A stretch of 64,000 bases of DNA from Streptomyces vilmorinianum (GTDB taxonomy: Bacteria > Actinomycetota > Actinomycetes > Streptomycetales > Streptomycetaceae), in the NCBI RefSeq assembly GCF_005517195.1, contig NZ_CP040244.1:6218001-6282000 (forward strand), given 5' to 3'. Positions 24,367 through 32,686 of the stretch are shown in pieces. The position numbers and the translations under genes were made by a program. Numbering within the stretch: the first letter of the stretch is position 1; every line of letters begins with the position of its first letter. Under the pieces are notes generated by a model, which made no database searches, was not told the DNA's origin, and worked only from the letters and a program-made list of their open reading frames with translations.

Positions 24367-25962
24367 TCAGGTTGGCTCCTCGCGGTATGCCGCGGCCTCC
24401 TCCAGGTCCAGGCGGCGCAGCAGGGTGCGCAGCATCTCGTCGTCGATGCGGCGCTCGTCACGGAGCCGGACGAAGACCTCGCGCTCGGCTTCGATCATCT
24501 CCCTGGCGAGCCGGCGATAGGTGTCGTCGGCCGTCTCGCCGGTGAGCTCGTTGACCGCGCCGAGGCGCTCCCAGACCGCGTTGCGGCGGCGCTCCAGGAC
24601 GGTGCGGAGCCGGTCGGCCAGGGGCTGTGGCAGGGCGTTGCGTTCGTCGCTCAGCAGGGCGTCGAGGCGCTCCTCGGCGGCCCGTGAGGCCTCGCTCTGG
24701 GCCTGTGCCTCCGCCAGGGTCTCCGTGTACGCGTCGCGTCCCGGCAGGTTCAGGATCCTGATCAGCGGCGGCAGGGTGAGGCCCTGCACCACCAGCGTGC
24801 CGATCACGGTGGTGAACGTGAGGAAGAGGACGAGGTTCCGCGCGGGGAACTCGACGCCGTCGGTCACGACCGGGATCGAGAAGGCGATGGCGAGGGAGAC
24901 CACGCCCCGCATGCCGGCCCAGCCGACGACGAGCGGTGCCTTCCAGTCCACCCCCGGCTCCCGTTCCCTGATGCGCTCCGACATCCAGCGCGGCAGGAAG
25001 GTGGCCGGGTAGACCCAGACGAACCGGACCACGACCACGGCCGCGAAGACCCCCACGGCGTACCCGACCGCCTCGCCGATCCCGTACCGCCCGAGCCCCT
25101 GGACGACGTACGGCAGCTGCAGCCCGATCAGGGCGAAGACGGCGGACTCCAGGATGAAGGCGACCATCTTCCAGACGGCCTCCTCCTGGAGGCGGGTCGC
25201 GAAGTCCACCTGCCAGTTGCGGTGCCCGAGGAAGAGGCCGACGACGACCACCGCGAGGACGCCGGAGGCGCCGACCTCCTCCGCCGCCGCGTAGGCGACG
25301 AAGGGGACGAGCAGCGAGAGGGTGTTCTGGAGCAGGGCTTCGCGGAGCCGGCGGCGCAGCCAGTGGATGGGGACCATGAGGACGAGGCCGACGCCGATCC
25401 CGCCGACCGCCGCGAGCGCGAACTCGCCGATGCCGCCGGCCCAGCTGATGCCCTCGCCGACCGCCGCGGCGAGCGCGACCTTGTAGGCGGTGATGGCGGT
25501 GGCGTCGTTCACCAGGGACTCGCCCTGGAGGATGGTGGTGATGCGGTTCGGCAGCCCCAGCTTGCGGGCGATCGCCGTCGCGGCGACCGCGTCCGGCGGC
25601 GCGACCACCGCGCCGAGCACGAGCGCGGCGGTCAGCGGCAGGTCCGGGACGAGGACGTACGCGAGCCAGCCGACGGCCACGGTCGCGAAGAGGACGTACC
25701 CGACGGAGAGCAGGGCGACGGGCCGGATGTTGGCCCGCAGATCGAGGTACGAGGAGTCCACCGCGGCCGTGTAGAGGAGCGGGGGCAGGATGAGCGGGAG
25801 CACGATGTGCGGGTCGAGGGTGTAGTCGGGGACGCCCGGGACGTAACTGGCCGCGAGCCCGGCCGCGACCAGGAGCAGCGGCGCCGGCACCGGCGTCCTG
25901 CGGGCCAGGCCCGCCACCGCGGCGCTCGCCGCGACGAGCGCCACCAGCTGCAGTGCGTCCAT
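24367..25962 (-). CDS. Na+/H+ antiporter (CPA1 family)
   Basis: 531 aa from ATG 25962 (MDALQLVALV); a GTG ten codons upstream is possible. About 12 membrane segments precede a cytoplasmic C-terminal tail from ~residue 400 (LPGRDAYTETLAEAQAQSEA onwards) rich in charged coiled-coil residues. The ion-binding region is recognisable: LGAVVAPPDAVAATAIARKL and GESLVNDATAITAYKVAL carry the conserved Asp residues of the NhaP/NHE type; GWAGMRGVVSLAIAFSIP is the later conserved segment. It exports Na+ for H+ in pH and salt homeostasis. Divergent from the UBP zinc-finger gene. Confidence 0.92.
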   Translation of the reverse strand: MDALQLVALVAASAAVAGLARRTPVPAPLLLVAAGLAASYVPGVPDYTLDPHIVLPLILPPLLYTAAVDSSYLDLRANIRPVALLSVGYVLFATVAVGWLAYVLVPDLPLTAALVLGAVVAPPDAVAATAIARKLGLPNRITTILQGESLVNDATAITAYKVALAAAVGEGISWAGGIGEFALAAVGGIGVGLVLMVPIHWLRRRLREALLQNTLSLLVPFVAYAAAEEVGASGVLAVVVVGLFLGHRNWQVDFATRLQEEAVWKMVAFILESAVFALIGLQLPYVVQGLGRYGIGEAVGYAVGVFAAVVVVRFVWVYPATFLPRWMSERIREREPGVDWKAPLVVGWAGMRGVVSLAIAFSIPVVTDGVEFPARNLVLFLTFTTVIGTLVVQGLTLPPLIRILNLPGRDAYTETLAEAQAQSEASRAAEERLDALLSDERNALPQPLADRLRTVLERRRNAVWERLGAVNELTGETADDTYRRLAREMIEAEREVFVRLRDERRIDDEMLRTLLRRLDLEEAAAYREEPT

Positions 25963-26009
25963 CCCTTGGTCCCCGTCCCCGTCTCGCTCCACGACGTAAC
26001 CTGGCCATC

Positions 26010-26270
26010 ATGAGTGAGTGCCCGCACGTTGCCGAAATGCCGCGCCCCGAACCGGCGCCGCTGACCGACACCTGCTCGGAGTGCCTGTCCGCGGACACGC
26101 ACCCCGTCCAGCTGCGGCTCTGCCTCAGCTGTGGGCACGTGGGGTGCTGCGACTCCTCGGCGGGACGGCACGCGACCGGGCACTTCTCGACCACCGGGCA
26201 TCCGGTGATGCGGACCTTCGAACCGAACGAGCGTTGGCGCTGGTGCTTCGTGGACGGTTCGATCGTCTGA
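26010..26270 (+). CDS. UBP-type zinc finger protein
   Basis: 86 aa, a single ZnF_UBP domain: CPHVAEMP, TCSECLSADTHPVQLRLCLS, CGHVGCCDSSAGRHATGHFS and TTGHPVMRTF give the full Cys/His ligand set. In eukaryotes the fold binds the ubiquitin C-terminus; bacterial stand-alone versions have no settled role. It is divergent from the antiporter and its last codons overlap a SigB-type promoter for the downstream anti-sigma/sigma operon. Confidence 0.9.
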   Translation: MSECPHVAEMPRPEPAPLTDTCSECLSADTHPVQLRLCLSCGHVGCCDSSAGRHATGHFSTTGHPVMRTFEPNERWRWCFVDGSIV

Positions 26271-26281
26271 GGGTTGGGTAC
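26257..26281 (+). promoter_or_regulatory. Putative SigB/SigH-type promoter for the anti-sigma/sigma operon
   Basis: GTTC (26257-26260), 15 nt, then GGGTAC (26276-26281) fits the SigB-like consensus GTTT-N14-16-GGGTAY. It lies ~240 bp before the anti-sigma start, overlapping the end of the zinc-finger gene. A SigH-type self-regulated promoter is expected here. Confidence 0.5.
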
Positions 26282-26518
26282 GACAATCCTCCGCCGGTCG
26301 CTCGCAATTGGGTGCCGCAGACCTCTAGCCACTGTGCGCACTCAAGGCCTTACCATGAGTGACAGACGGGGGCGGGGTCCTGACCGGGGCCCACGGCGAC
26401 ACGGCAGCATGGATCGCGATAGCGTCACGGCGGATTGCGCAACCGACTGCGTACCGCCCGGTTCGGGGGGTTTCTCCCCCCGGGCCCCGAATGAGCTTGT
26501 GCCACCTTGGAGGTGAGG

Positions 26519-26932
26519 GTGTCCCAGATCGCAGGCGAGCCCGGGACCCAGGACTTCGTGGAAGTCCGGCTGCCCGCTGCGGGTGCCTACCTGTCCGTGC
26601 TGCGTACGGCCACGGCCGGCCTCGCGGCGCGCTTGGACTTCACCCTCGACGAGATCGAGGACTTGCGGATCGCGGTCGACGAGGCGTGCGCCATCCTGCT
26701 CCAGCAGGCCGTACCGGGATCCGTCCTCAGCTGTGTCTTCCGCCTGGTCGACGACTCGCTCGACGTGACCGTCTCGGCCCCGACGACGGACGGGCGGGCG
26801 CCGGAGCGGGACACGTTCGCCTGGACGGTGCTCTCCGCGCTGGCCGGGAAGGTCGAGTCGTCCGTGGCGGAGGACCGTACGGTCTCCATCAGCCTGTACA
26901 AACAGCGCGGCGCGGGGCCAGGCCCGGCGTGA
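26519..26932 (+). CDS. Anti-sigma regulatory factor (RsbW-like, RshA/UshX/PrsH type)
   Basis: 137 aa from a GTG with GGAGG five bases before. GHKL ATPase fold: VEVRLPAAGAYLSVLRTATA at the start, N-box DLRIAVDEACAILLQQ, and the closing WTVLSALAGKVESSV. It should bind and silence the sigma factor encoded next. The stop overlaps the GTG start of the sigma gene (26929-26932), so the pair is translationally coupled. Position matches the S. coelicolor anti-SigH protein (from memory). Confidence 0.88.
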   Translation: MSQIAGEPGTQDFVEVRLPAAGAYLSVLRTATAGLAARLDFTLDEIEDLRIAVDEACAILLQQAVPGSVLSCVFRLVDDSLDVTVSAPTTDGRAPERDTFAWTVLSALAGKVESSVAEDRTVSISLYKQRGAGPGPA

Positions 26933-27888
26933 GGAGCGGGGACGCGACGGCCGGCATCCCTGAGCAGCAGGCGCGGCCGCATCCGGAGGTCGAGGTCGAG
27001 GTCGCTACGGAGCAGGCGGTCCACATGAGCGAGCACGAGCAGCACAACGAGGTTCCCAAGGCACCCGGGACCTCCGAGGCGCCCGGGGTCCCCGAGGTTT
27101 CGGTGGCATCCGAGCACCAGGAGGCTCCGGATCCGCACGACCGGAGCGGGGCGCGCGCGCTCTTCGTCGAGCTGCGCAAGCTTCCGGAGGGCTCTCCGGA
27201 GAAGGCGGAGCTGCGCAATCAGCTGGTGCGGATGCATCTGCCGCTGGTGGAGCACCTGGCGCGGCGCTTCCGCAACCGCGGCGAGCCGCTCGACGACCTG
27301 ACGCAGGTCGCGACGATCGGCCTGATCAAGTCGGTGGACCGGTTCGATCCGGAGCGGGGCGTCGAGTTCTCGACGTACGCGACGCCGACGGTCGTCGGCG
27401 AGATCAAGCGGCACTTCCGGGACAAGGGCTGGGCGGTCCGGGTGCCGCGGCGTCTGCAGGAGCTGCGGCTCTCGCTGACGACGGCGACGGCGGAGCTCTC
27501 GCAGCTACACGGCCGCTCGCCGACGGTGCACGAGCTCGCGGAGCGGCTCGGGATCTCGGAGGAGGAGGTCCTGGAGGGCCTGGAGTCGGCGAACGCCTAC
27601 TCGACGCTCTCCCTGGACGTCCCGGACACGGACGACGAGTCCCCGGCGGTCGCGGACACGCTGGGCGCGGAGGACGAGGCGCTGGAGGGGGTCGAGTACC
27701 GGGAGTCGCTCAAGCCGCTCCTGGAGGACCTGCCGCCGCGGGAGAAGCGGATCCTGCTGCTGCGCTTCTTCGGCAACATGACCCAGTCGCAGATCGCACA
27801 GGAGGTCGGCATCTCGCAGATGCACGTCTCCCGTCTCCTTGCGCGCACGCTGGCCCAGCTGCGGGAGAAGCTCCTCGTCGAGGAGTAA
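26929..27888 (+). CDS. sigH: SigB/SigF/SigG-group RNA polymerase sigma factor (SigH)
   Basis: 319 aa from the overlapping GTG; an ATG at 27025 (MSEHEQHNEV) gives a 287-aa form. Region 2 is RNQLVRMHLPLVEHLARRF then LDDLTQVATIGLIKSVDRFD and FSTYATPTVVGEIKRHFRDK; region 3 is LQELRLSLTTATAELSQL; region 4 ends with SQIAQEVGISQMHVSRLLAR. The frame is also open upstream to 26359, right through the anti-sigma gene. In S. coelicolor several SigH forms, including long ones of ~51-52 kDa, are reported (from memory), so this open frame may matter. Stress and development sigma factor. Confidence 0.88.
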   Translation: MRSGDATAGIPEQQARPHPEVEVEVATEQAVHMSEHEQHNEVPKAPGTSEAPGVPEVSVASEHQEAPDPHDRSGARALFVELRKLPEGSPEKAELRNQLVRMHLPLVEHLARRFRNRGEPLDDLTQVATIGLIKSVDRFDPERGVEFSTYATPTVVGEIKRHFRDKGWAVRVPRRLQELRLSLTTATAELSQLHGRSPTVHELAERLGISEEEVLEGLESANAYSTLSLDVPDTDDESPAVADTLGAEDEALEGVEYRESLKPLLEDLPPREKRILLLRFFGNMTQSQIAQEVGISQMHVSRLLARTLAQLREKLLVEE

Positions 27889-27905
27889 CCGTCACCTCAC
27901 GACCT

Positions 27906-27962
27906 GTACGTCAGGTCTCGCCGTACGTCAGGCCTAGTACGTCAGGCCCAGTACGTCAGGCC
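27906..27962. repeat. Four GTACGTCAGG repeats
   Basis: GTACGTCAGG occurs four times in 57 bp, at a spacing of 14-17 bp, between the sigma gene stop and the convergent membrane protein gene, slightly overlapping the latter's end. Direct repeats; function unknown. Confidence 0.7.
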
Positions 27963-28369
27963 TCGCCGCGGCGGCCGATGCCCAGGGCCTCGGTCGTCGC
28001 CGGGCTCACCAGAAGCACGAGCCCGGTGACGGCGAGGGCGGCGAGGGCGATGCCCGCCGGGATCATGGCGCTGTCGGCCTGGAGGAGCTGCCAGGCGACC
28101 GGCAGCGCCAGGATCTGGGTGATGATCGCCGGCCCGCGGCTCCATCCGCGGCGCAGCAGCAGGCCGCGCGCCGCGATGCCCGGGATCAGGCCGAGCGCGA
28201 TCAGCGTCGCCCCGCCGGTGACCGCCTGGGTCAGACTGTCGGGGTTGCCGGTGAGGCCGGACACCAGGACGTACACGCCCCCGATCGCCAGCGCCAGCGC
28301 CTCGATTCCGGCCACCGCCGCCGCGGCGATCAACCGGACAGGGCGGGAAGTCTGCTCCGTACTGCTCAT
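27956..28369 (-). CDS. Four-TM integral membrane protein
   Basis: 137 aa. Four hydrophobic segments: LIAAAAVAGIEALALAIGGV, VTGGATLIALGLIPGIAARG, AIITQILALPVAWQLLQ and AGIALAALAVTGLVLLV. A short basic loop (LLLRRGWSRG) separates the middle pair. It resembles a common small Streptomyces membrane protein of unknown role. Divergent from the diacylglycerol kinase gene. Confidence 0.78.
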   Translation of the reverse strand: MSSTEQTSRPVRLIAAAAVAGIEALALAIGGVYVLVSGLTGNPDSLTQAVTGGATLIALGLIPGIAARGLLLRRGWSRGPAIITQILALPVAWQLLQADSAMIPAGIALAALAVTGLVLLVSPATTEALGIGRRGEA

Positions 28370-28459
28370 ACCTGGCAGGGTAGCGGGGGTCGGGCGCGGG
28401 GCCGTCCGGCAGGTGGCCGGGACTGGGATCGGTACCGCCGGGTAGGTACGCTGGCGGCC

Positions 28460-29428
28460 ATGCGCGCACTTCTTGTGGTCAATCCGGCAGCCACCACCAC
28501 CAGTGCCCGCACGCGTGACGTCCTCATCCACGCCCTCGCGAGCGAGATGAAGCTGGAGGTCGTCACGACCGAGTACCGCGGCCACGCCCGTGACCTCGGC
28601 CGCCGGGCGGCCGATTCCGAGGAGATCGAGCTGGTCGTCGCCCTCGGCGGCGACGGCACCGTGAACGAGGTCGTCAACGGACTGCTGCACGACGGGCCGG
28701 ATCCCGGCCGGCTTCCCGGCCTCGCGGTCGTGCCCGGCGGTTCCACGAATGTCTTCGCCCGCGCGCTCGGACTGCCCAACGACGCGGTCGAGGCGACCGG
28801 GGCGCTGCTCGACGCGCTCCGTGAGCGCCGGACACGCACCGTGAGCCTGGGTCTCGCCTCCGGCACGCCGGGGACCGAGGACGAGGCGGTCCCGCCGCGC
28901 TGGTTCACGTTCTGCGCCGGGTTCGGCTTCGACGCCAGTGTCATCGGCCGGGTCGAACAGCAGCGGGAGCGCGGCAAGAGATCCACGCACGCGCTCTACC
29001 TCCGCCAGGTGGTCCGCCAGTTCCTGGAGGAGCCCAACCGCCGGCACGGCACGATCACCCTGGAGCGCCCCGGCGAGGACCCGGTCGAGGACCTGGTCCT
29101 GTCGATAATCTGCAACACCTCCCCCTGGACCTACCTGGGCAATCGTCCGGTGTACGCGTCCCCGGAGGCATCCTTCGAAACCGCCCTGGACGTCCTCGGG
29201 CTGAGCCGGCTCTCGACCCCCGCGGTGGCCCGGTACGCCACTCAGCTGCTCACTTCGAGCCCCGAGCGCGGCCCCCATGGCAAGCACGCCCTGTCTCTGC
29301 ATGATCTGACGGACTTCACCTTGCATTCGAAGGTTCCGCTCCCCCTGCAGATGGACGGCGACCACCTTGGGCTGCGTACGAGCGTGACGTTCACAGGCGT
29401 ACGCCGTGCACTGCGTGTGATTGTGTGA
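28460..29428 (+). CDS. Diacylglycerol kinase-family lipid kinase
   Basis: 322 aa. DAGK_cat domain: MRALLVVNPAATTTSARTRD at the N-terminus, the glycine-rich ATP site VVALGGDGTVNEVVNGLL, and VVPGGSTNVFARALGLPNDA. The C-terminal beta-rich domain carries FTFCAGFGFDASVIGRVE and the conserved ICNTSPWTYLG. Such enzymes phosphorylate diacylglycerol or related lipids at the membrane; the exact lipid is unknown. The 315-bp gap to wblE holds only that gene's leader and promoter, including a 9-A tract. Confidence 0.9.
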   Translation: MRALLVVNPAATTTSARTRDVLIHALASEMKLEVVTTEYRGHARDLGRRAADSEEIELVVALGGDGTVNEVVNGLLHDGPDPGRLPGLAVVPGGSTNVFARALGLPNDAVEATGALLDALRERRTRTVSLGLASGTPGTEDEAVPPRWFTFCAGFGFDASVIGRVEQQRERGKRSTHALYLRQVVRQFLEEPNRRHGTITLERPGEDPVEDLVLSIICNTSPWTYLGNRPVYASPEASFETALDVLGLSRLSTPAVARYATQLLTSSPERGPHGKHALSLHDLTDFTLHSKVPLPLQMDGDHLGLRTSVTFTGVRRALRVIV

Positions 29429-29745
29429 GTGGAAGGGCCGAAAGTCCTTTCACTCGAACGTTTAGGCTGCCATCCACCCCTTAGAAGTACGGCTGTGACC
29501 TAGCCGACACCGAGGAATCAAAAAAAACTTTCCTGAAGGGGTTGTATCCGCTGCCGAGGTTTGCGAGTCTCTTCTTGGCGATCGGGACGGCCCGCAAGAC
29601 CGGCCTCCACTGAGAGCCAGAACCCCTCCTCACTTCAAGGACCACGCCAGTTCGTCTGGCGGTCGGCCCTTCCCTTGCGGGGGGATTCGTGAAAGCGTTC
29701 ACATTCACAAGCAACCTGCACGTAATACCAAGAGAGGTAGCAGCC

Positions 29746-30003
29746 ATGGACTGGCGTCACAACGCCGTTTGCCGCGAGGAAGACCCCGAGCTCTTCTTCC
29801 CCATCGGCAACACCGGTCCTGCGCTGCTGCAGATCGAGGAAGCCAAGGCCGTCTGCCGCCGCTGCCCCGTCATGGAGCAGTGCCTGCAGTGGGCGCTCGA
29901 GTCCGGCCAGGACTCCGGCGTCTGGGGTGGCCTCAGCGAGGACGAGCGTCGCGCTATGAAGCGCCGCGCCGCTCGCAACCGGGCGCGCAACGCCACCGCC
30001 TGA
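29746..30003 (+). CDS. wblE: WhiB-family transcriptional regulator WblE
   Basis: 85 aa with an AGAGAGGTAG ribosome site. The four cluster-binding Cys are present: AVCREEDPELFFP, then C-x2-C-x5-C in AVCRRCPVMEQCLQW. The G-VWGG turn (SGVWGGLSEDERR) and the basic C-terminal helix (KRRAARNRARN) follow. WblE holds a [4Fe-4S] cluster and binds the main sigma factor; in Streptomyces it is nearly universal and implicated in oxidative stress and antibiotic response. A 300-bp leader precedes it, and a strong bidirectional terminator follows. Confidence 0.95.
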   Translation: MDWRHNAVCREEDPELFFPIGNTGPALLQIEEAKAVCRRCPVMEQCLQWALESGQDSGVWGGLSEDERRAMKRRAARNRARNATA

Positions 30004-30094
30004 ACACCCTGACAAGCCTGAGGCAAGCGGCGCGTACATCGCGTACGCAATCACCGCCCCCGAGCCGCAGCGCGCAGCAGTAACCCACAGCATT

Positions 30095-30130
30095 CGAGCC
30101 CCGGACCGATCTCCTTCGGTCCGGGGCTCG
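30095..30130. terminator. Bidirectional terminator between wblE and the histidine kinase
   Basis: CGAGCCCCGGACCGA (30095-30109) pairs perfectly with 30116-30130; 15-bp stem, 6-nt loop. It lies between two convergent genes. Confidence 0.9.
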
Positions 30131-30175
30131 CTGCTGTGCACCGGCGGTGCACCGGTCGCGAAAGCTCCGCGAAGG

Positions 30176-31642
30176 CTACTTCTGGGGCTGTACGGGAATG
30201 TCGAGGACGACCTTGGTCCCGCGCTCCGCGCCCCGCTGCATGTCGAACGTGCCGCCCAACTCCCCCTCCACCAGCGTCCGTACGATCTGCAGACCGAGGT
30301 TGCCGGCGCGCTGCGGGTCGAAGCCCTCGGGCAGACCGCGGCCGTCGTCCTTCACCGTGATCAGCAGGCGGGCGTCGGCGCGGGGTTCGCCGCGGACGGC
30401 CGTGACCTCGACGGTGCCCTGCTCCCCCGGCGCGAAGGCATGCTCCAGGGCGTTCTGGAGCACTTCGGTGAGGACCATGGAGAGCGGCGTGGCGACCTCG
30501 GCGTCGAGGATGCCGAAGCGGCCGTTGCGCCGGCAGGTCACCTTGCCGGGCGAGATCTCGGCGACCATCGCGATCACCCGGTCGGCGATCTCGTCGAACT
30601 CCACGCGCTCGTCCAGGTTCTGGGAGAGCGTCTCGTGCACGATGGCGATGGAACCGACCCGGCGCACGGCCTCGTTGAGGGCCTCGCGTCCCTGGTCGGA
30701 GTCCATCCGGCGGGCCTGGAGGCGCAGGAGCGCGGCCACGGTCTGCAGGTTGTTCTTCACCCGGTGGTGGATCTCCCGGATGGTGGCGTCCTTGGTGATC
30801 AACTCGCGCTCGCGGCGGCGCAGTTCCGTGACGTCGCGGAGCAGGACGAGTGAACCGATGCGCGTGCCCTTGGGCTTGAGCGGGATCGCCCGGAGCTGGA
30901 TCACGCCGCCGTTGCCCTCGACCTCCGCCTCGCGCGGGGCGTAGCCGGAGGCCAGCTTGACCAGGGCCTCGTCGACGGGGCCTCGGGAGGGGGCGAGTTC
31001 GGCGGTGATCTGGCCGAGGTGCTGGCCGACGAGGTCGGCGGCGAGCCCGAGCCGGTGGTAGGCCGAGAGGGCGTTGGGCGAGGCGTACTGGACGATGCCG
31101 TCGGCGTCGAGGCGGATCAGTCCGTCGCCGGCCCGCGGCGAGGCGTCCATGTCGACCGCTTCGCCGGGGAAGGGGAAGGCTCCGGCGGCGATCATCTGGG
31201 CCAGGTCGGAGGCGGACTGGAGGTAGGTGAGCTCCAGCCGGGAGGGGGTCCGCACGGTGAGCAGGTTGGTGTTGCGGGCGATGACGCCGAGGACGCGGCC
31301 CTCGCGGCGTACGGGGATGGACTCGACCCGGACCGGGACCTCCTCGCGCCACTCGGGGTCGCCCTCGCGCACGATCCGGCCCTCGTCCAGGGCGGCGTCG
31401 AGCAGCGGGCGGCGGCCGCGCGGGACCAGGTGGCCGACCATGTCGTCCTGGTAGGAGGTGGGGCCGGTGTTGGGGCGCATCTGGGCGACGGAGACGTAAC
31501 GGGTGCCGTCGAGGGTGGGAACCCAGAGCACGAGGTCGGCGAAGGAGAGGTCGGAGAGCAGCTGCCACTCCGACACCAGCAGGTGGAGCCACTCGAGGTC
31601 GGACTCACTCAGAGCGGTGTGCTGGCGGACGAGGTCGTTCAT
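30176..31642 (-). CDS. PdtaS-like sensor histidine kinase
   Basis: 488 aa from ATG 31642 (a GTG three codons upstream is possible). N-terminal ~150 aa match the PdtaS GAF-type domain (LVRQHTALSESDLEWLHLLV, MRPNTGPTSYQDDMVGHLV); a PAS domain follows (GLIRLDADGIVQYASPNALS). The kinase is of the HisKA_2 class: REIHHRVKNNLQTVAALLRL with the phospho-His, then LTEVLQNALEHAFAP (N box) and VKDDGRGLPEGFD, GNLGLQIVRTLV. In mycobacteria PdtaS works with the ANTAR regulator PdtaR on antitermination; no partner gene is adjacent here. A DasR-type box lies 119 bp upstream of its start. Confidence 0.9.
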   Translation of the reverse strand: MNDLVRQHTALSESDLEWLHLLVSEWQLLSDLSFADLVLWVPTLDGTRYVSVAQMRPNTGPTSYQDDMVGHLVPRGRRPLLDAALDEGRIVREGDPEWREEVPVRVESIPVRREGRVLGVIARNTNLLTVRTPSRLELTYLQSASDLAQMIAAGAFPFPGEAVDMDASPRAGDGLIRLDADGIVQYASPNALSAYHRLGLAADLVGQHLGQITAELAPSRGPVDEALVKLASGYAPREAEVEGNGGVIQLRAIPLKPKGTRIGSLVLLRDVTELRRRERELITKDATIREIHHRVKNNLQTVAALLRLQARRMDSDQGREALNEAVRRVGSIAIVHETLSQNLDERVEFDEIADRVIAMVAEISPGKVTCRRNGRFGILDAEVATPLSMVLTEVLQNALEHAFAPGEQGTVEVTAVRGEPRADARLLITVKDDGRGLPEGFDPQRAGNLGLQIVRTLVEGELGGTFDMQRGAERGTKVVLDIPVQPQK

Positions 31643-31760
31643 GGAGGGCACATGTGCGAGCGTACCTGCGGAATTGAGGGGCGATGAACCTGGATCTCGC
31701 GGCGTTCGTGTTGGAGGATGGGCCGGTGAACACCAGTGTCCTTATGGATGGACAGACGAG

Positions 31761-31776
31761 AATGGTCTAGTCCACA
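31761..31776 (-). promoter_or_regulatory. Putative DasR box (dre) upstream of the histidine kinase
   Basis: AATGGTCTAGTCCACA matches the DasR consensus ASTGGTCTAGACCAST with the TGGTCTAG core intact. The stretch 31643-31991 contains no gene that I can support. Confidence 0.55.
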
Positions 31777-31991
31777 ATGACAGGGCACCATGGACACCAT
31801 CACATGAAGACCTCCGCTCTCCCCGCACAGGAGGGCGGACGAGGCACCCGGCGCTCTCTGCCCTGACTGCGCCGAGGCCTCCCTGACGGCCGCGGGACCG
31901 CACACCCCCGGCCGGGCAACTCCGGGCTGCGGTGCCGGACGGGTTGAGGGTCCCGTCGGGCGCCGCGGCCCGCGGGTGCGTTCGGGGACCT

Positions 31992-32606
31992 TCACCCCGC
32001 GGCCGGCGCCTGCGCCTGCGGCCACGCGAGCATCGCCGCCTCCGCCACGGCCTCCAGCTCCTCCTTCGTCGCCCCGTCGCGCGCCTGCTGGGACATCCCC
32101 TGCATCACGGCGCCGCTGAACCGGGCCAGGGCGCGCGCGTCGGTCTCCGGCGGGAGGGCGCCCGCGGCGATGTCCGCGCGGATACGGGACTCGAAGCCGC
32201 GCAGTGTCTCGTTGCGCCGGTCGGCCAGGGCCTGGGCGACCTCCGGCGAGGCGCAGTTGATCGCGGCGCTGATCATCAGGCAGCCGTACGGGTGGGACGG
32301 GTCGGTGTACTCGGCGGCGGCCTCGCGCAGGAGGCGGCCGAGGGCCGCACGGGCCGTGGGCTCCTCCTCGATGGCGCGGGTGCCGAAGGAGCCGTAGCGC
32401 CGGGCGTAGACCTCGACCACCTCGGCGAAGAGCGCCTTCTTGTCGCCGAAGGCGGCGTACAGGCTGGGGGCGCCGATGCCCATCGCGCGCGTGAGGTCGG
32501 CGACGGACGTCGTCTCGTAGCCGTGCTTCCAGAAGGCCATCGTCGCCTTCTCCAGGGCCGCGTCCCGGTCGAAGGAGCGGGGTCGGCCGCGCTGTCTCGT
32601 CGCCAT
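31992..32606 (-). CDS. TetR-family transcriptional regulator
   Basis: 204 aa from ATG 32606 (ATG 32615 possible). HTH: RSFDRDAALEKATMAFWKHG, YETTSVADLTRAMGIGAPSL then YAAFGDKKALFAEVVEVY. The C-terminal domain carries the GCLMISAAINCASPEVAQAL signature seen in repressors of SDR and oxidoreductase genes. It is divergent from the SDR gene; two similar palindromic operators sit in the 80-bp gap, one of them directly at the regulator's own start. Confidence 0.9.
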   Translation of the reverse strand: MATRQRGRPRSFDRDAALEKATMAFWKHGYETTSVADLTRAMGIGAPSLYAAFGDKKALFAEVVEVYARRYGSFGTRAIEEEPTARAALGRLLREAAAEYTDPSHPYGCLMISAAINCASPEVAQALADRRNETLRGFESRIRADIAAGALPPETDARALARFSGAVMQGMSQQARDGATKEELEAVAEAAMLAWPQAQAPAAG

Positions 32607-32619
32607 GCGGCTCATTTTA

Positions 32620-32669
32620 TAGCGGGCGCTAGAGAATCTGCTAACGTGCTTTCTGTAGCGACCACTAGA
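32620..32669. promoter_or_regulatory. Two TetR operators in the divergent promoter
   Basis: TAGCGGGCGCTAGA (32620-32633) and TAGCGACCACTAGA (32656-32669) share 11 of 14 bases and each has the palindromic frame TAGCG....CTA. Centres are 36 bp apart. They lie between the TetR and SDR starts. Confidence 0.72.
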
Positions 32670-32686
32670 TAAAGGGGGGCGTCGCC

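Noticed and set aside
24458-26341. 627-aa minus-strand frame and other long antisense frames over core genes
   Set aside because: Arg/Pro/Gly-rich shadows of high-GC genes; the antiporter frame on the same strand has clear family motifs.
29510-29545. SigR promoter upstream of wblE (GGAAT ... GTT)
   Set aside because: Spacing is 22 nt, not 18-19, so it does not fit the consensus.
31643-31991. Small frames in the gap before the histidine kinase
   Set aside because: No start signal, no domain and biased composition; only the DasR-like box stands out.
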